A stretch of 64,000 nucleotides of DNA from Bordetella petrii (GTDB lineage: Bacteria; Pseudomonadota; Gammaproteobacteria; Burkholderiales; Burkholderiaceae_B): NCBI RefSeq assembly GCF_000067205.1, contig NC_010170.1, positions 186,001 to 250,000 of the forward strand. Reading direction: 5' to 3'. Positions 50,007 through 59,228 of the stretch are shown piece by piece (the stretch's first letter is position 1; every line of letters begins with the position of its first letter). The translations under genes were made by a program, and so were the position numbers. The notes beneath the pieces were generated by a model that saw nothing but the letters and a program-made list of their open reading frames with translations, had not been told where the DNA came from and made no database searches.

Positions 50007-50494
50007 TCTTCCTCGTCCCCCCAGATCGCCCGGGCTTTTTTTCGCAAGGTCAGCAATGCTGCCGTCTCAGCCAGCGCGGCGTTCTTGCGGCGCAGCTCGC
50101 GCTCCAAATCGCGCGTGCGGCGACGTTCAGCCTTGAGCGCGTCGGCCTCCTGCCGGGCGGCGCTCTGGCTCTGCGCGTTGGCCTGCTCGCAACTCGTTCG
50201 CCAGCGGCGCAACTGCTCGGCATACAGTCCCCGGCGCCGGCAGTACTCGGCCAGCTCCACTTCGGACAGCGCAGCGCTTTCCAGCACGGCGTTGAACTTG
50301 TCCTGCGAGCTCCAGCCCTCGCTGTCCGACGCCTGGTCTGGCAACAAACGGCCCTGGCCGCGGGCCTGTTTGCGCCAGTTATAGATCGTGGCCTCGGAAA
50401 TGCCTTCTTCGCGTGCCAGGTCGGAGACCGTGCGGTTGTGCGGGGCCAGTAACTTCTTCAGGATGGCTTCCCGGCGTTCTGCGGAATACTTCAT
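50003..50494 (-). CDS. IS3-family transposase OrfA (element D)
   Basis: From ATG 50494 (RBS GAGAAGG) the 163-residue protein has an HTH (HNRTVSDLAREEGISEATIYNWRKQARGQG) and a long coiled-coil C-terminus rich in Arg/Glu/Ala, longer than usual for OrfA. Its stop overlaps the orfB start. Confidence 0.85.
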   Translation of the reverse strand: MKYSAERREAILKKLLAPHNRTVSDLAREEGISEATIYNWRKQARGQGRLLPDQASDSEGWSSQDKFNAVLESAALSEVELAEYCRRRGLYAEQLRRWRTSCEQANAQSQSAARQEADALKAERRRTRDLERELRRKNAALAETAALLTLRKKARAIWGDEEE

Positions 50495-51116
50495 CGGAAC
50501 CTTCTCTTTGCCCCCAATGGTTTGGGACTCTAACAGCAACTGAGGTTCCAACTATTCTGACAGCGGGGGCTTCGTTGCTAATTCACTAAGGTCTGCGCTG
50601 CTGACACGCTTGGCGTTTCCGAGACGAGATTGAACAAAGGGATGAATCATGCTGGAAAAACTTGCTCGATCTCTTACTTGGATATGCCAAATGGGCTTGT
50701 ATGCAACGGGGGCGTGGCCAGGCCCAATATCCAACGATTCGATGGGGAATAGAACCCGGGTTAGCGCTTTCATGAGACTGGACTTACCAACGCCGGCCGG
50801 ACCTGAGAGTAGGGTGGGAGGTTGAAATTCCTTGTCGAGCGGGCTCTTGGCGCTATATAGAGCTTCAAGGAACCGTTGACGGCTTTCGTAGTATTTGCTG
50901 CTATGCGAGCGAGCAATGTCGATAAGTTGTCGGATGATGGCGATGTCATCATCGGTAGGCAAATAAAGGCTATTAAGAGTCTGCGTGATGACGTCTGAGA
51001 TTCGATAGGTATCGACGGCCCGTAAGTTGTTTGGCTTGATGCCAGGCAAGGTGGCACGCCTACGGACCTCGATTTCGTCCAAGTCCTTGAACCGCGCCAT
51101 CCAAAGGGAATCAGTG

Positions 51117-53129
51117 TTATTCATAACCGCCACCTTCGAATGCGTGGCGCGCTTCAATCGCGTCTTGTGAGATGCTCTTCTTAACCGATCGCGCGCTCAC
51201 TCGCTTTGTTGAGTACCATCTCTGTTCTGTCTGTTGTTCCAGCTTCAACATGCTTTCGACCTGCGCGGCAGTACGGTTCTCTCGCTTTACCGATTCAAAG
51301 GCTCTGACGCTCTGAGCCTCGCTCTCCAGGTCGAGTAAGGTTCTGTTGAGCTGGGAATCGTCGTCGCGTATCGCCAGCTTTGCTTCCACTTCAACAAGCT
51401 GCCCCTCGACCTCAACCCATATATATCGAATAGAGAACGGAAATACATAAGCGTCTACATGTAGTGTTCCGCGTAGGGCAACTTGAGCGGGTAGGCCGGT
51501 GCTTCTCAGTGCGTCTGAGTCATATCTTTGTGTCCGAAAATGGACGCCGTCCCGAGCCACTCGGACCCGCTCCCGCTTCAGAAAGCGCCTCACGGCATCC
51601 TCGAAAGGAACTGACTCGGCGACGTTTCTAGCCCGTGCATCGAGATACTTCCATAAGCCTAGTGGGGTTGGCACTACACCTGCCCTTATCATCTCTGGAG
51701 TCAAGCGCTTTCTGGAATCGGCGCTTGAGTTCTCCATTAAGAGTCTATGGATCTCTCTTTGTACGATTTGATAGGCGGTCAGCTCGCTGAGCACCCGTGT
51801 GGCCGGTCCTTCAAGAGATCGCCTGCGGCGCTGCGCTGATTCAACTAGCGCTTTACTTTGGCCCTGCCCGGAGGGCGTGAGCTCCCGAATCGGTATGCTG
51901 TTTGCGGCGTCACTTGCGCCCGGCTCCCGCTTTATGCCTGGTCCTCTGTCCGTTATGTACCGTGCTGGAAGTCCGATGCTCGGCCAATCCGTTTCGCTGA
52001 TCTCAATGCCAAACAAGGAACAGAATTTAACTTTCGAGATGGCGGCGCAGAAGAGCATGGCGTTATAGCCGTCTGAACTTTCCTTGCCGTAAGAAAACCC
52101 GATGCCGAGCCTCAGTCCGGAAACTGTGTCGACGCATCGAGTGACGACGATAGGACGGACTGCATCCCCATCCACGTACCCACGAGGAAGGTCTTCGCAA
52201 TAGTACGCATCTGCTTCCACAACCTCGTAAAGGTTGGCCACATTGGCGGTGAATGCACCCTCATGTTCTGCGTATCGTCGACGGGCTCTTTCGGCACCAT
52301 AGAGGTCGCGCTGCACACGGTGCATGCCGTGTTCCTTATACAAGCAGTATCTGTATTGGTGATAGGTCGGAATCGGTGTGACAGTTGGGATAAGTCGCTT
52401 GACTCCCTTTTCGTCCTTGTCTACCTTCGCTCTGAATGCGTAGCACATTGCCTCGGCGTACACGTCAGCAAGTGTCTTTCCGACCTGGGCATACCGCCGG
52501 AAGCTGGCGACCACCAATGCACCTATCTCGGCGTTCATGCGGCACCCCGCATGCCTTCCTCGTACGTTATTAGGGCGTCCCAGCTTCACGCCATTTCCGA
52601 CGGTCATACGATCCCATCGGCCATTGCGATGGAACCCGGGCAGTAGCGTCCATATGTTGCGACCGAAGCAAACGTACAAGAAGAACCACGTTCTTACGCG
52701 CTGGCTGTTATATCCGTGCGTCACGCAGTACCTGTTAATTTCCCGCTCTGGGCAAGCCGCATCGAGGATCTCGCTCTCACGCTCGAGAAGTGGCGTAATG
52801 GTGTTCAGTCTGTGCTCAACATAGGATCGCAGGGTCCGCTTGGCGTTTGTACGTTTGCTGTCGACATGCTCGAAGTTGAAACCTTTGAAATCCTCTAGAT
52901 GCGGTGGCATGCCAGATGCCGGTGTCGCCATGATGAGATTACGCACAAGGCCGCCTTCAAACTCGTGTCGGTCCAGCAATACCAATATCGCCACCATATT
53001 AGGGGGAGTCGTGAAGTAAACAAGAAGCACTCGGCTTCTGACGCGGCTGTTTCGTAAGAGATAGTAGGTAATGCCCCGTTCAAGGTTGAGATATCCTTCG
53101 GGTGCTTGTAAAGGTGTTCCGACTTGCAT
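51117..53129 (-). CDS. tnsB: TnsB-like DDE transposase
   Basis: From ATG 53129, with GAGGTAAAG immediately upstream, the product is 670 residues. The rve core shows the catalytic Asp in VVEADAYYCEDLP, Asp in ARYITDRGPG and Glu in SKALVESAQRRRR. HTH-rich N-terminal and basic C-terminal parts flank it, as in Tn7 TnsB, which cuts and joins the 3' ends. It follows tnsA directly and overlaps the tnsC start by the ATGA motif. It appears intact. Confidence 0.88.
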   Translation of the reverse strand: MQVGTPLQAPEGYLNLERGITYYLLRNSRVRSRVLLVYFTTPPNMVAILVLLDRHEFEGGLVRNLIMATPASGMPPHLEDFKGFNFEHVDSKRTNAKRTLRSYVEHRLNTITPLLERESEILDAACPEREINRYCVTHGYNSQRVRTWFFLYVCFGRNIWTLLPGFHRNGRWDRMTVGNGVKLGRPNNVRGRHAGCRMNAEIGALVVASFRRYAQVGKTLADVYAEAMCYAFRAKVDKDEKGVKRLIPTVTPIPTYHQYRYCLYKEHGMHRVQRDLYGAERARRRYAEHEGAFTANVANLYEVVEADAYYCEDLPRGYVDGDAVRPIVVTRCVDTVSGLRLGIGFSYGKESSDGYNAMLFCAAISKVKFCSLFGIEISETDWPSIGLPARYITDRGPGIKREPGASDAANSIPIRELTPSGQGQSKALVESAQRRRRSLEGPATRVLSELTAYQIVQREIHRLLMENSSADSRKRLTPEMIRAGVVPTPLGLWKYLDARARNVAESVPFEDAVRRFLKRERVRVARDGVHFRTQRYDSDALRSTGLPAQVALRGTLHVDAYVFPFSIRYIWVEVEGQLVEVEAKLAIRDDDSQLNRTLLDLESEAQSVRAFESVKRENRTAAQVESMLKLEQQTEQRWYSTKRVSARSVKKSISQDAIEARHAFEGGGYE

Positions 53130-53131
53130 CT

Positions 53132-54112
53132 TTACCTCGCAAACCAATGCCGATAATCAGTCAGGACATCCGATCGTTCCCTTCTGAGCGGCCTGTCGGG
53201 CAGCACTGGGACGTACAGATCCACGCGGAGATCGCGGTTCCAGATCGCGCCGTATAGAAGGGTCAGGCAATCATTGCGCGAGCAATCTAGGATTCGCGTC
53301 ATCTCAGCGATTACGGAGATAGGAGGCAGCCCCGACTCGAGAATCTCTTTGTACGCCTGTAGTGCCGTTTCTCGTATATGGCCAGCCATGCCACGGTACG
53401 CAGATTCCCGGCTGACCAGTAGCGTGAGATTTGCGATCAGGTTGGCATCGATTTCCTCGGCTGAGACTCGAACGGTGCGAATTCCCCCGTCAGCGAAGTA
53501 TTGCTCTTCGAGTCGGTGGCGAGAATCATCCGAGCTCTTATTGAACCTAGTGTCACCTCGCCGCATAGAGGCGGCGGGCGTACCGAACTGTGCAGCATTT
53601 TTTTTAACTGTCCAGTTGACGCAGTACGCGCCTTGGGTGTCCGCAAGGAATAGAAGTAGGTCTCCAATGTAGGGAAATGGGATACGGTTCGAATCCTCGT
53701 TGCGGTGAGCCTCATCGGTATCCCAGACAGTGGGATGCTTTCCTATCATGTTCATTCGATCGGCGACCGCGATCGTTCCAGCGAGGCGAGGAAGCTGTTG
53801 TGATTTGGCCAACGTATGCCCGGCAAGGGGATGCTCCGTTGGGTACGGGCTGAGCATATGCTGCTCGTGTAAGTCGAAAAGCCTTGGGTTGTAGAGGGCC
53901 AGTAGGCACGCCGCTCGTTCCGGTAGCGACATAAGGTGAATGTCGCGGCCAATTTTGTCGCTATACACTGTCGAAGGTCGACTAATCTTCGGCGCTTCGT
54001 CCCGAGTGGCTCGCATTGATGGAACGTACTCAGAGCCCCATCCAGGGGGACATTGGCGCCGCTCGATAGCTTGTAGACGCGATAAGGAGCGAAGGGAAGA
54101 TCTGGCCATCAT
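53132..54112 (-). CDS. tnsA: TnsA-like endonuclease
   Basis: The 326-residue protein matches the TnsA nuclease: LMSLPERAACLLALYNPRLFDLHEQHML provides the Glu and the D-x-x-x-Q stretch, IGDLLLFLAD the Asp, and CVNWTVKK the catalytic Lys region (PD-(D/E)xK fold). TnsA cuts the 5' strands at the element ends so that Tn7 moves by cut-and-paste. The C-terminal third is the TnsC-interacting part. It is the first gene of tnsABCD; three repeats upstream (54177-54270) look like TnsB sites. Confidence 0.82.
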   Translation of the reverse strand: MMARSSLRSLSRLQAIERRQCPPGWGSEYVPSMRATRDEAPKISRPSTVYSDKIGRDIHLMSLPERAACLLALYNPRLFDLHEQHMLSPYPTEHPLAGHTLAKSQQLPRLAGTIAVADRMNMIGKHPTVWDTDEAHRNEDSNRIPFPYIGDLLLFLADTQGAYCVNWTVKKNAAQFGTPAASMRRGDTRFNKSSDDSRHRLEEQYFADGGIRTVRVSAEEIDANLIANLTLLVSRESAYRGMAGHIRETALQAYKEILESGLPPISVIAEMTRILDCSRNDCLTLLYGAIWNRDLRVDLYVPVLPDRPLRRERSDVLTDYRHWFAR

Positions 54113-54176
54113 TCGCCCCTCGATGTAAATAGGTACGGCAAAAGAAATAGAGGAGTGCTCTTCATGATTTGCTAAA

Positions 54177-54270
54177 CGTTCGCGTTAATATGAGTGCAGC
54201 AAATTATGAAGACGCTAATACGCCAGTCAACCAAAAACGGACCACTTTTTGAAGACGCTTATATGAGTAG
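54177..54270. repeat. Three TnsB-binding-like repeats upstream of tnsA
   Basis: Related ~21-bp repeats lie at 54177-54198 (TTCGCGTTAATATGAGT), 54207-54226 (GAAGACGCTAATACGCC) and 54250-54270 (GAAGACGCTTATATGAGT). They share the core GACGCTTATATGAGT. In Tn7 such sites mark the right end next to tnsA. The core differs from the AATAAAGTC repeats at 13932 and 38624, so this end belongs to a different element. Confidence 0.55.
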
Positions 54271-54294
54271 CGCCAAAGGGTAAAGGTCGACGTC

Positions 54295-54323
54295 GTGCAA
54301 ATTGATTCAAAATCAATTTGCAC
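54295..54323. repeat. Perfect 13-bp-arm palindrome
   Basis: Arms GTGCAAATTGATT and complement around CAA, 25 bp outside the last TnsB-like repeat. Possibly a terminator, an operator of the tns promoter, or a remnant of the insertion target. Confidence 0.6.
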
Positions 54324-54643
54324 GCTTAATGAGCATTGATATGCAATTCAACGTCTCGCATCAAGTCGCTAGACGCCGGGTGCGGCCGAACTCTCGAATC
54401 AGCACCGCACGAATCTTCGGACTATCCTGACACAAGCCTATGCATAGTGCGTTCGATTGTCTTAATGAGGAAGCCGGGTACGATTGCGTTATTTATTTTT
54501 GGTTTTGATGTACCGGATTCGTATTGTTTTTCGCTGGGTAGGGCCTTGTCCGGCTTAATCTCGTAGTTGATCTGACGAAACCAATCACACAAAATCTACT
54601 GACTACGAATCTGGGCTGCTGGGCATAGTTTTATCTCTGTGGC

Positions 54644-54838
54644 CTAAGTAGATGCGGTCAATCGCCCGCTGTCCCAAGCGATGTACCAACCTTGATAGAA
54701 ACGGACGCCATCGATCTCTTCAAACCCTCTAACCATCATCGCCCGATCCGTGCAAAAGGTTAGTAGCTCCACGTCCATGAGCGTTGGTATCGGCGAAGGT
54801 AATGGCGCGCCGGCGTTGTTGCGCATCACCTTGAGGTA
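54644..54838 (-). pseudogene. C-terminal fragment of an unidentified gene
   Basis: About 60 codons encode APLPSPIPTLMDVELLTFC... and EEIDGVRFYQGWYIAWDSG, reading like a genuine protein end. The 5' side runs into a truncated IS in frame, so the gene was cut by it. I do not recognise the family. Confidence 0.45.
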
Positions 54839-55338
54839 GTTCACGTAACGGCACATATCCTCCCCGGCGCAGCAGTACATGGATGCGCCGGTAGCCATAG
54901 CGCCGCTTGGCCGCCGCCATGTCCTTCATGCGTTCGGTCAGCGCGGTACCGCTCACCGCTTGCTCTCGTAGGCAAACAGCGACCGCGAGATTCCTACCAG
55001 CCCACAAGCTCTGGTCACACCCAGTTTGCGCTCGGCCATCAAGATACTGACCGCCTCGCGCCGAGCCTGTGGGCTTACCACCTTCGGCTCAGCAGATCCT
55101 TCAGCGCAGCGTTATCCAACACCGACTCGGCCAGTAGATTACTGAGCCGGTTGTTCTCCTGCTCCAGCGCCTTCAACCGCTGGGCATCTGACACCGTCAT
55201 GCCGCCGTACTTCGCCTTCCAGCTGTAGTACGTCGCCTCAGATATCCCGTGCTTGCGGCACAGCTCGGCTGGCTTGGCGCCTGCCTCGGCCTCCTTGAGC
55301 ACACCGATGATCCGTTCTTCCGTAAATCGCCTCTTCAT
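54839..55338 (-). mobile_element. Truncated IS3-family element with intact orfA and broken orfB
   Basis: OrfA (55338-55075) is an intact 87-residue protein: ERIIGVLKEAEAGAKPAELCRKHGISEATYYSWKAKYGG and LLAESVLDNAALKDLL. The orfB remnant (about 55080-54840) shows VSPQARREAVSILMAERKLGVTRACGLVGISRSLFAY, then a frame break and KRRYGYRRIHVLLRR. All of the DDE core is missing, so the element is dead and truncated at its right side. Confidence 0.8.
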
Positions 55339-55479
55339 TGCCGTTCCTCTTGGAACGGACTCTACATCGTTATCGTACTATTTACGGGGGTGGGTCAGAG
55401 AGCTCAGCGCCATTGCATTAGCTATAAATCTATAGGTCGGTCGAGATATGTTTTCTGGATGAGAGTGTCATGCTTACAC

Positions 55480-58400
55480 CTAATGCGATAATGAGCTCCA
55501 CTCTGTATATAGGAATTGGTCAAGCTCTAGCATCGTCGCAGGATATTGTAGAAGCAAGTCGGCTAAACCCGTTTGGTCTATAAGGACAACCTCGTTGAAC
55601 GCGGCTTGTTCTTGCGCTTGGCTGTTGAAGAATTGGTTGGTGATGCAGACCTTTTGGAAGTCAACATTTTGGTGCTTCCGTTGATAGAAGGCAGCACCAG
55701 CAACGACTTCTTTAACGGCGTCCCAGCCCAGTCGCTTACCGTCGGAACTCGACGTTTTGGCTTGAATGAGTACCCCTTTTTCGGCGTGTGTGCCCACGAC
55801 GTCTACGCCTTGGTCTCTGGACTGAGGTGTGCAATAGCACGCATAGCCTTGTTTCCCCCAAAGGACGGCGACGAGCCCTTCAAAGTGACGAGGCTCCATG
55901 CTAAGCGTATGGCTTAGGGTGATGCGCTCGTTGAAGGAGTCCCTGTCCGCGGGCGGGACTACGTCCTCCATGTTGAAGTCCCCCGGTCGAACGTCTCCCG
56001 AGCCATTGAGCATGTCGCCCGCGAGTTCACGTTTGCGTGTCAGGAGTTGGTCTAGTTTGACGTCGAACGTTGCAAAGTCATCTGCCTTAACGACTGGGTA
56101 GTAGACATAGACGTCTTTCTTTTGCCCAATGCGGTAGGCTCGGTCCGTTGCTTGGTCCTCCTTAGCGGGGTTCCACGTGCGGGTGTAGTGGATAACGTGA
56201 TTCGCTGCTTGTATGTTCACGCCAAAGCCTACGGCGACAGGCGACAGAATGATGGCCCCAAATCCGGCCGCCTCCTGAAATTTCTTAATCTGACGTTGGC
56301 GGCTATCCGCATGACCGGCGGTCGCGCTCGTGTCACCATTTATTATGGGCGGAAAAATGTTGAACTGCTCTTCGATGTAATGCCTCAGCAACCGCTGGAT
56401 ATTACGAAATTCGCAGAAAATGATGACTTTTTCGTCTTTTTTCTGAATGAGTTTCAGCTGCTCGAGCAGCCAATCCAGTTTTGGAGATTTTTCTCGGTAT
56501 TGCTTCAAAGGTTCTGGGTTCGGCGCGGTTAATCCGTGTCGACGAGGGTCCGTGCAGATTAGCCTCAGGTAGTGCAACAGCCCCAGCATGTTCTTGAAAG
56601 GGGAGATGGCGCCAGGGTCCTTCCTTGCTTTAAAGCTTTCGATGGCTGAGGCGTAGAGCTTGCGTTGCTCAGAAGACAGCGCCAGGTGACGACACGCCTC
56701 GACGATGATTTTTTGAGGGAGATCTTTTGCGACTTCGGCTTTCGTTCGGCGTAGGATTTGCGGCTTAATTCGGAGCCTAAGCTCTTCAACACGAGCCCGT
56801 TCTTCGTCAGTCTTGGCTTCGATGGGCTTGCTGTAGCGGGTACCGAAGTCATTGAGCGCGCCGAGCAGCCCAGGTTGCACAAAGTCAAAAAGACACCACA
56901 AATCGACCAAGCTATTTTCGACGGGCGTACCGGTACAAGCAATTTTGAAGTCCACGTTCTGCTTTTTCGCAGCCCGCGTCACCATGGCAGCGGGATTCTT
57001 GATGCGTTGCGCTTCATCACAGACCATCACGGACCAATGTTCCGCAGCAAATGAAAACTCTAAATCACGGAGGGTTTCATAGGTGGTCAAGACCACTTTG
57101 GCAGAACCAATCCAGCCTGGTTTGAGAAACCGAACAAGCCCATCTTCTGTTTTGAGTCGCTCTTCAATGTCTGCTCGCGGTACGCGCAGACCGGCCAGCG
57201 CATCACCGTAGGCGGTCAGAAGGGGCAAGACTCCAGGACGAATGAACTTTCCGGCTTCTTCTGCCCAGTTTTCCAGTAGCGATACGGGAGCCACAACGAG
57301 CATAGGAGCGACGCTTGGGTCGCGTTCAACCAGCCACGCCATCAGCGATAGCAGCTGGAACGTTTTCCCGAGCCCCATGTCATCGGCCAGGATGGCTCCT
57401 CTTACTTCACGCTCGACTCGCGACTTATGCAGATGTTGAAGCCATGCCAGCCCTTGCTCCTGGTGCGGCAGTAACGAAAATTCCCGGTTGAGAGCGTTTG
57501 GGATATCTGCCGCCGATGGCAGGGCGAGCAGGGCTTCTCGCCGGCTTTCTTCGTAGTCAACGGTTTCGATGTTAGGGCGAAGAATGAGTGTTTTACGGGG
57601 CGGTGCTGTCGGGGTTGAAGTTTTTTCGCGGGAGGTCGGGTCTTTACCTTGCTGGACATCCCTTAGCGCGCTGTCAATGGAGTCGACGATGTCCTGAGCC
57701 TGGTCGAGAGGAATATCGTTGGAAAGCCCACCAACTTTAACGGAAGGCCTCCCTTCAGCTTGAGCTTGCGCCACAGCCTCACGAAGTGTTTCAAGGACTT
57801 CCTTGGTAACAGGAATCCCCTCCAAAGCACCCTGTGGCCCCTTAGCGTTCGAGGCGATGAGAACCTGGACGTTCTCGGGAACCCAATCGCCACTGTCTTT
57901 CTTGGCGATGAAGGGGGAGTAGTAGGGCTCTTCGAACCCAATACCTTCGATACGAGAGGAGTAAGCACTCAGGTCATGTACCTGTTCGTACCTAACAAGA
58001 GCATTGTCCTGCTGGCGTTGCGCCAAAGCTACTTTTAATTCAGCAAGATAGTCCGGCGTTTCGCCAAGCAGCTCTAGGTCGAAGCCTCGCCAGCCGAGCA
58101 ATTGAAAACTCTTATTAAATGCGGTTTCCAACCTAGCAATAAACTCAGCAAGTTCGGTGTCATCGAGCTCGATGCTTTCTGAGAAACTCAGTCCGGAGGC
58201 GTTCGCCGATTCAATTAATAGGCTAATTTTCCGGGGGTAGCCACCCGCGTCTCGCTCGATGACGGGGGTGAACCGGTCAAATTGAATGCCTGCCGCTTCT
58301 CTGGCTTGCTCAAATTGTTCTTCGTCAATGACCGCCTTAGCGTCCTCCCCAAGGGTGGCAAAGGGGTTCAACGAAAAGGCTTGGGCTCGCGACCCTGCGA

Positions 58401-59220
58401 TACGTCGATACGGTAACCGCTTGACCTCCTGAAGAACGCTTTTGACTTGAGGGACAATTAGAACTTGGACGATGCCGTCAGGTGTTGGAATATCGTAGCG
58501 GTCAGGAATGCTCCGCAGCGCATCAAAGCGTTCGAGCCATCCTTCGGGTGCCCCTTCGAAGGATGGGGTGATTTCAATGACCTGGTCCTCTGCGATGGCG
58601 ATTTTTCGAAGACCGATATCCAATCGCTCAGGAGTGAGCACCACCGTGCGGCGAAGAAAGTCATCCAGGCGCGCATTGGCTTCGAGCGCGAGCGCTCGAA
58701 TTCTCCCCCAGGCTTGTCGGTGCTCTAGGTCGTGGCGAGCCTCAGGCGGGCGCTTAGAGAAGGCGAAAACCTCCTTGAGGAGCGGCCAATGCTCGGGGCG
58801 CACGAGCTCATCCGTCCCCGGGCTCGACAAAAGCGGGCCAACCAGCTTGCTATCGACGGTGCGCCCGCTTTCGTCCTGCCAGCCCGCTAGCAGAATGGAA
58901 AAATTCTCGTCCGTGAGGGCGTTGCGACTTTGCAGGACCGGACGCATGGTGGTCAGAGAAGGGAGCGCTAATACGCTGATTAAGTCTTCATAGTCCGGGC
59001 GTTGGAGCGCCGTAAAGATACCATCCCAAGGAATCGTCACCTCCTGCTCTGATTCTAGGGCAAGGCCATCATCAACGAGTTGCGCCAGGTAGCCGGCAAG
59101 TAGCGCAGAATCCAAGCGCATTGCACCCAGGGATTGATGGACGACGACGCCGTTCGCAGAGAGGGTGCGCTGCCAAGCTATCGAGGAGGAATTCTTTTTC
59201 TTAAAGAGCTTGAATACCAT
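55480..59220 (-). CDS. zorD: Zorya type I ZorD: SNF2-type helicase with Mrr-like nuclease domain
   Basis: The 1246-residue protein has a long N-terminal region, then a SWI2/SNF2 helicase: motif I ILADDMGLGKTFQLL (about residue 625), motif II VCDEAQRIKN and motifs V/VI GFGVNIQAANHVIHYTRTWNPAKEDQATDRAYRIGQ. The last ~130 residues form an Mrr-like PD-(D/E)xK domain: HFEGLVAVLWGKQGYACY, DQGVDVV, VLIQAKTSS. In type I Zorya, ZorD degrades or traps phage DNA after the ZorAB motor senses infection. It starts 8 nt after zorC, RBS AAGG. Confidence 0.93.
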   Translation of the reverse strand: MVFKLFKKKNSSSIAWQRTLSANGVVVHQSLGAMRLDSALLAGYLAQLVDDGLALESEQEVTIPWDGIFTALQRPDYEDLISVLALPSLTTMRPVLQSRNALTDENFSILLAGWQDESGRTVDSKLVGPLLSSPGTDELVRPEHWPLLKEVFAFSKRPPEARHDLEHRQAWGRIRALALEANARLDDFLRRTVVLTPERLDIGLRKIAIAEDQVIEITPSFEGAPEGWLERFDALRSIPDRYDIPTPDGIVQVLIVPQVKSVLQEVKRLPYRRIAGSRAQAFSLNPFATLGEDAKAVIDEEQFEQAREAAGIQFDRFTPVIERDAGGYPRKISLLIESANASGLSFSESIELDDTELAEFIARLETAFNKSFQLLGWRGFDLELLGETPDYLAELKVALAQRQQDNALVRYEQVHDLSAYSSRIEGIGFEEPYYSPFIAKKDSGDWVPENVQVLIASNAKGPQGALEGIPVTKEVLETLREAVAQAQAEGRPSVKVGGLSNDIPLDQAQDIVDSIDSALRDVQQGKDPTSREKTSTPTAPPRKTLILRPNIETVDYEESRREALLALPSAADIPNALNREFSLLPHQEQGLAWLQHLHKSRVEREVRGAILADDMGLGKTFQLLSLMAWLVERDPSVAPMLVVAPVSLLENWAEEAGKFIRPGVLPLLTAYGDALAGLRVPRADIEERLKTEDGLVRFLKPGWIGSAKVVLTTYETLRDLEFSFAAEHWSVMVCDEAQRIKNPAAMVTRAAKKQNVDFKIACTGTPVENSLVDLWCLFDFVQPGLLGALNDFGTRYSKPIEAKTDEERARVEELRLRIKPQILRRTKAEVAKDLPQKIIVEACRHLALSSEQRKLYASAIESFKARKDPGAISPFKNMLGLLHYLRLICTDPRRHGLTAPNPEPLKQYREKSPKLDWLLEQLKLIQKKDEKVIIFCEFRNIQRLLRHYIEEQFNIFPPIINGDTSATAGHADSRQRQIKKFQEAAGFGAIILSPVAVGFGVNIQAANHVIHYTRTWNPAKEDQATDRAYRIGQKKDVYVYYPVVKADDFATFDVKLDQLLTRKRELAGDMLNGSGDVRPGDFNMEDVVPPADRDSFNERITLSHTLSMEPRHFEGLVAVLWGKQGYACYCTPQSRDQGVDVVGTHAEKGVLIQAKTSSSDGKRLGWDAVKEVVAGAAFYQRKHQNVDFQKVCITNQFFNSQAQEQAAFNEVVLIDQTGLADLLLQYPATMLELDQFLYTEWSSLSH

Positions 59221-59228
59221 GGTTTACC

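Larger units (their letters stand above)
48710..50562 (-). mobile_element. IS3-family insertion sequence D inside tnsC, with a duplicated end
   Basis: Terminal repeats TGTCAAGGCAGTTGGAACCT (left) and, reverse-complemented, TGTCAGAATAGTTGGAACCT (right) bound the element. The left 209 bp is present twice in tandem (48704-48912 and 48913-49121), including a 6-bp GGCGTC flank, so the intact element is 48919-50562. No simple target duplication is visible, probably because of the rearrangement. Confidence 0.85.
47904..51124 (-). pseudogene. tnsC: TnsC-like AAA+ transposition regulator, split by an IS
   Basis: The 5' piece (51124-50563) encodes MNNTDSLWMARFKDL... with Walker A SGPAGVGKSSLMKAL. The 3' piece (48709-47904) opens with AHTDGTSLILLDEMQF, a textbook Walker B, then sensor region VPVVFAANYGL and a basic tail. 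The start ATG 51124 overlaps the tnsB stop (ATGAATAA). TnsC couples the target selector to the TnsAB transposase. Insertion of an IS between Walker A and Walker B destroys the ATPase. Confidence 0.88.

Noticed and set aside
43877..54112. CRISPR-associated transposon (CAST)
   Set aside because: TniQ plus tnsABC genes recall a CAST, but no cas gene, CRISPR repeat array or guide-like repeats is visible in the window.
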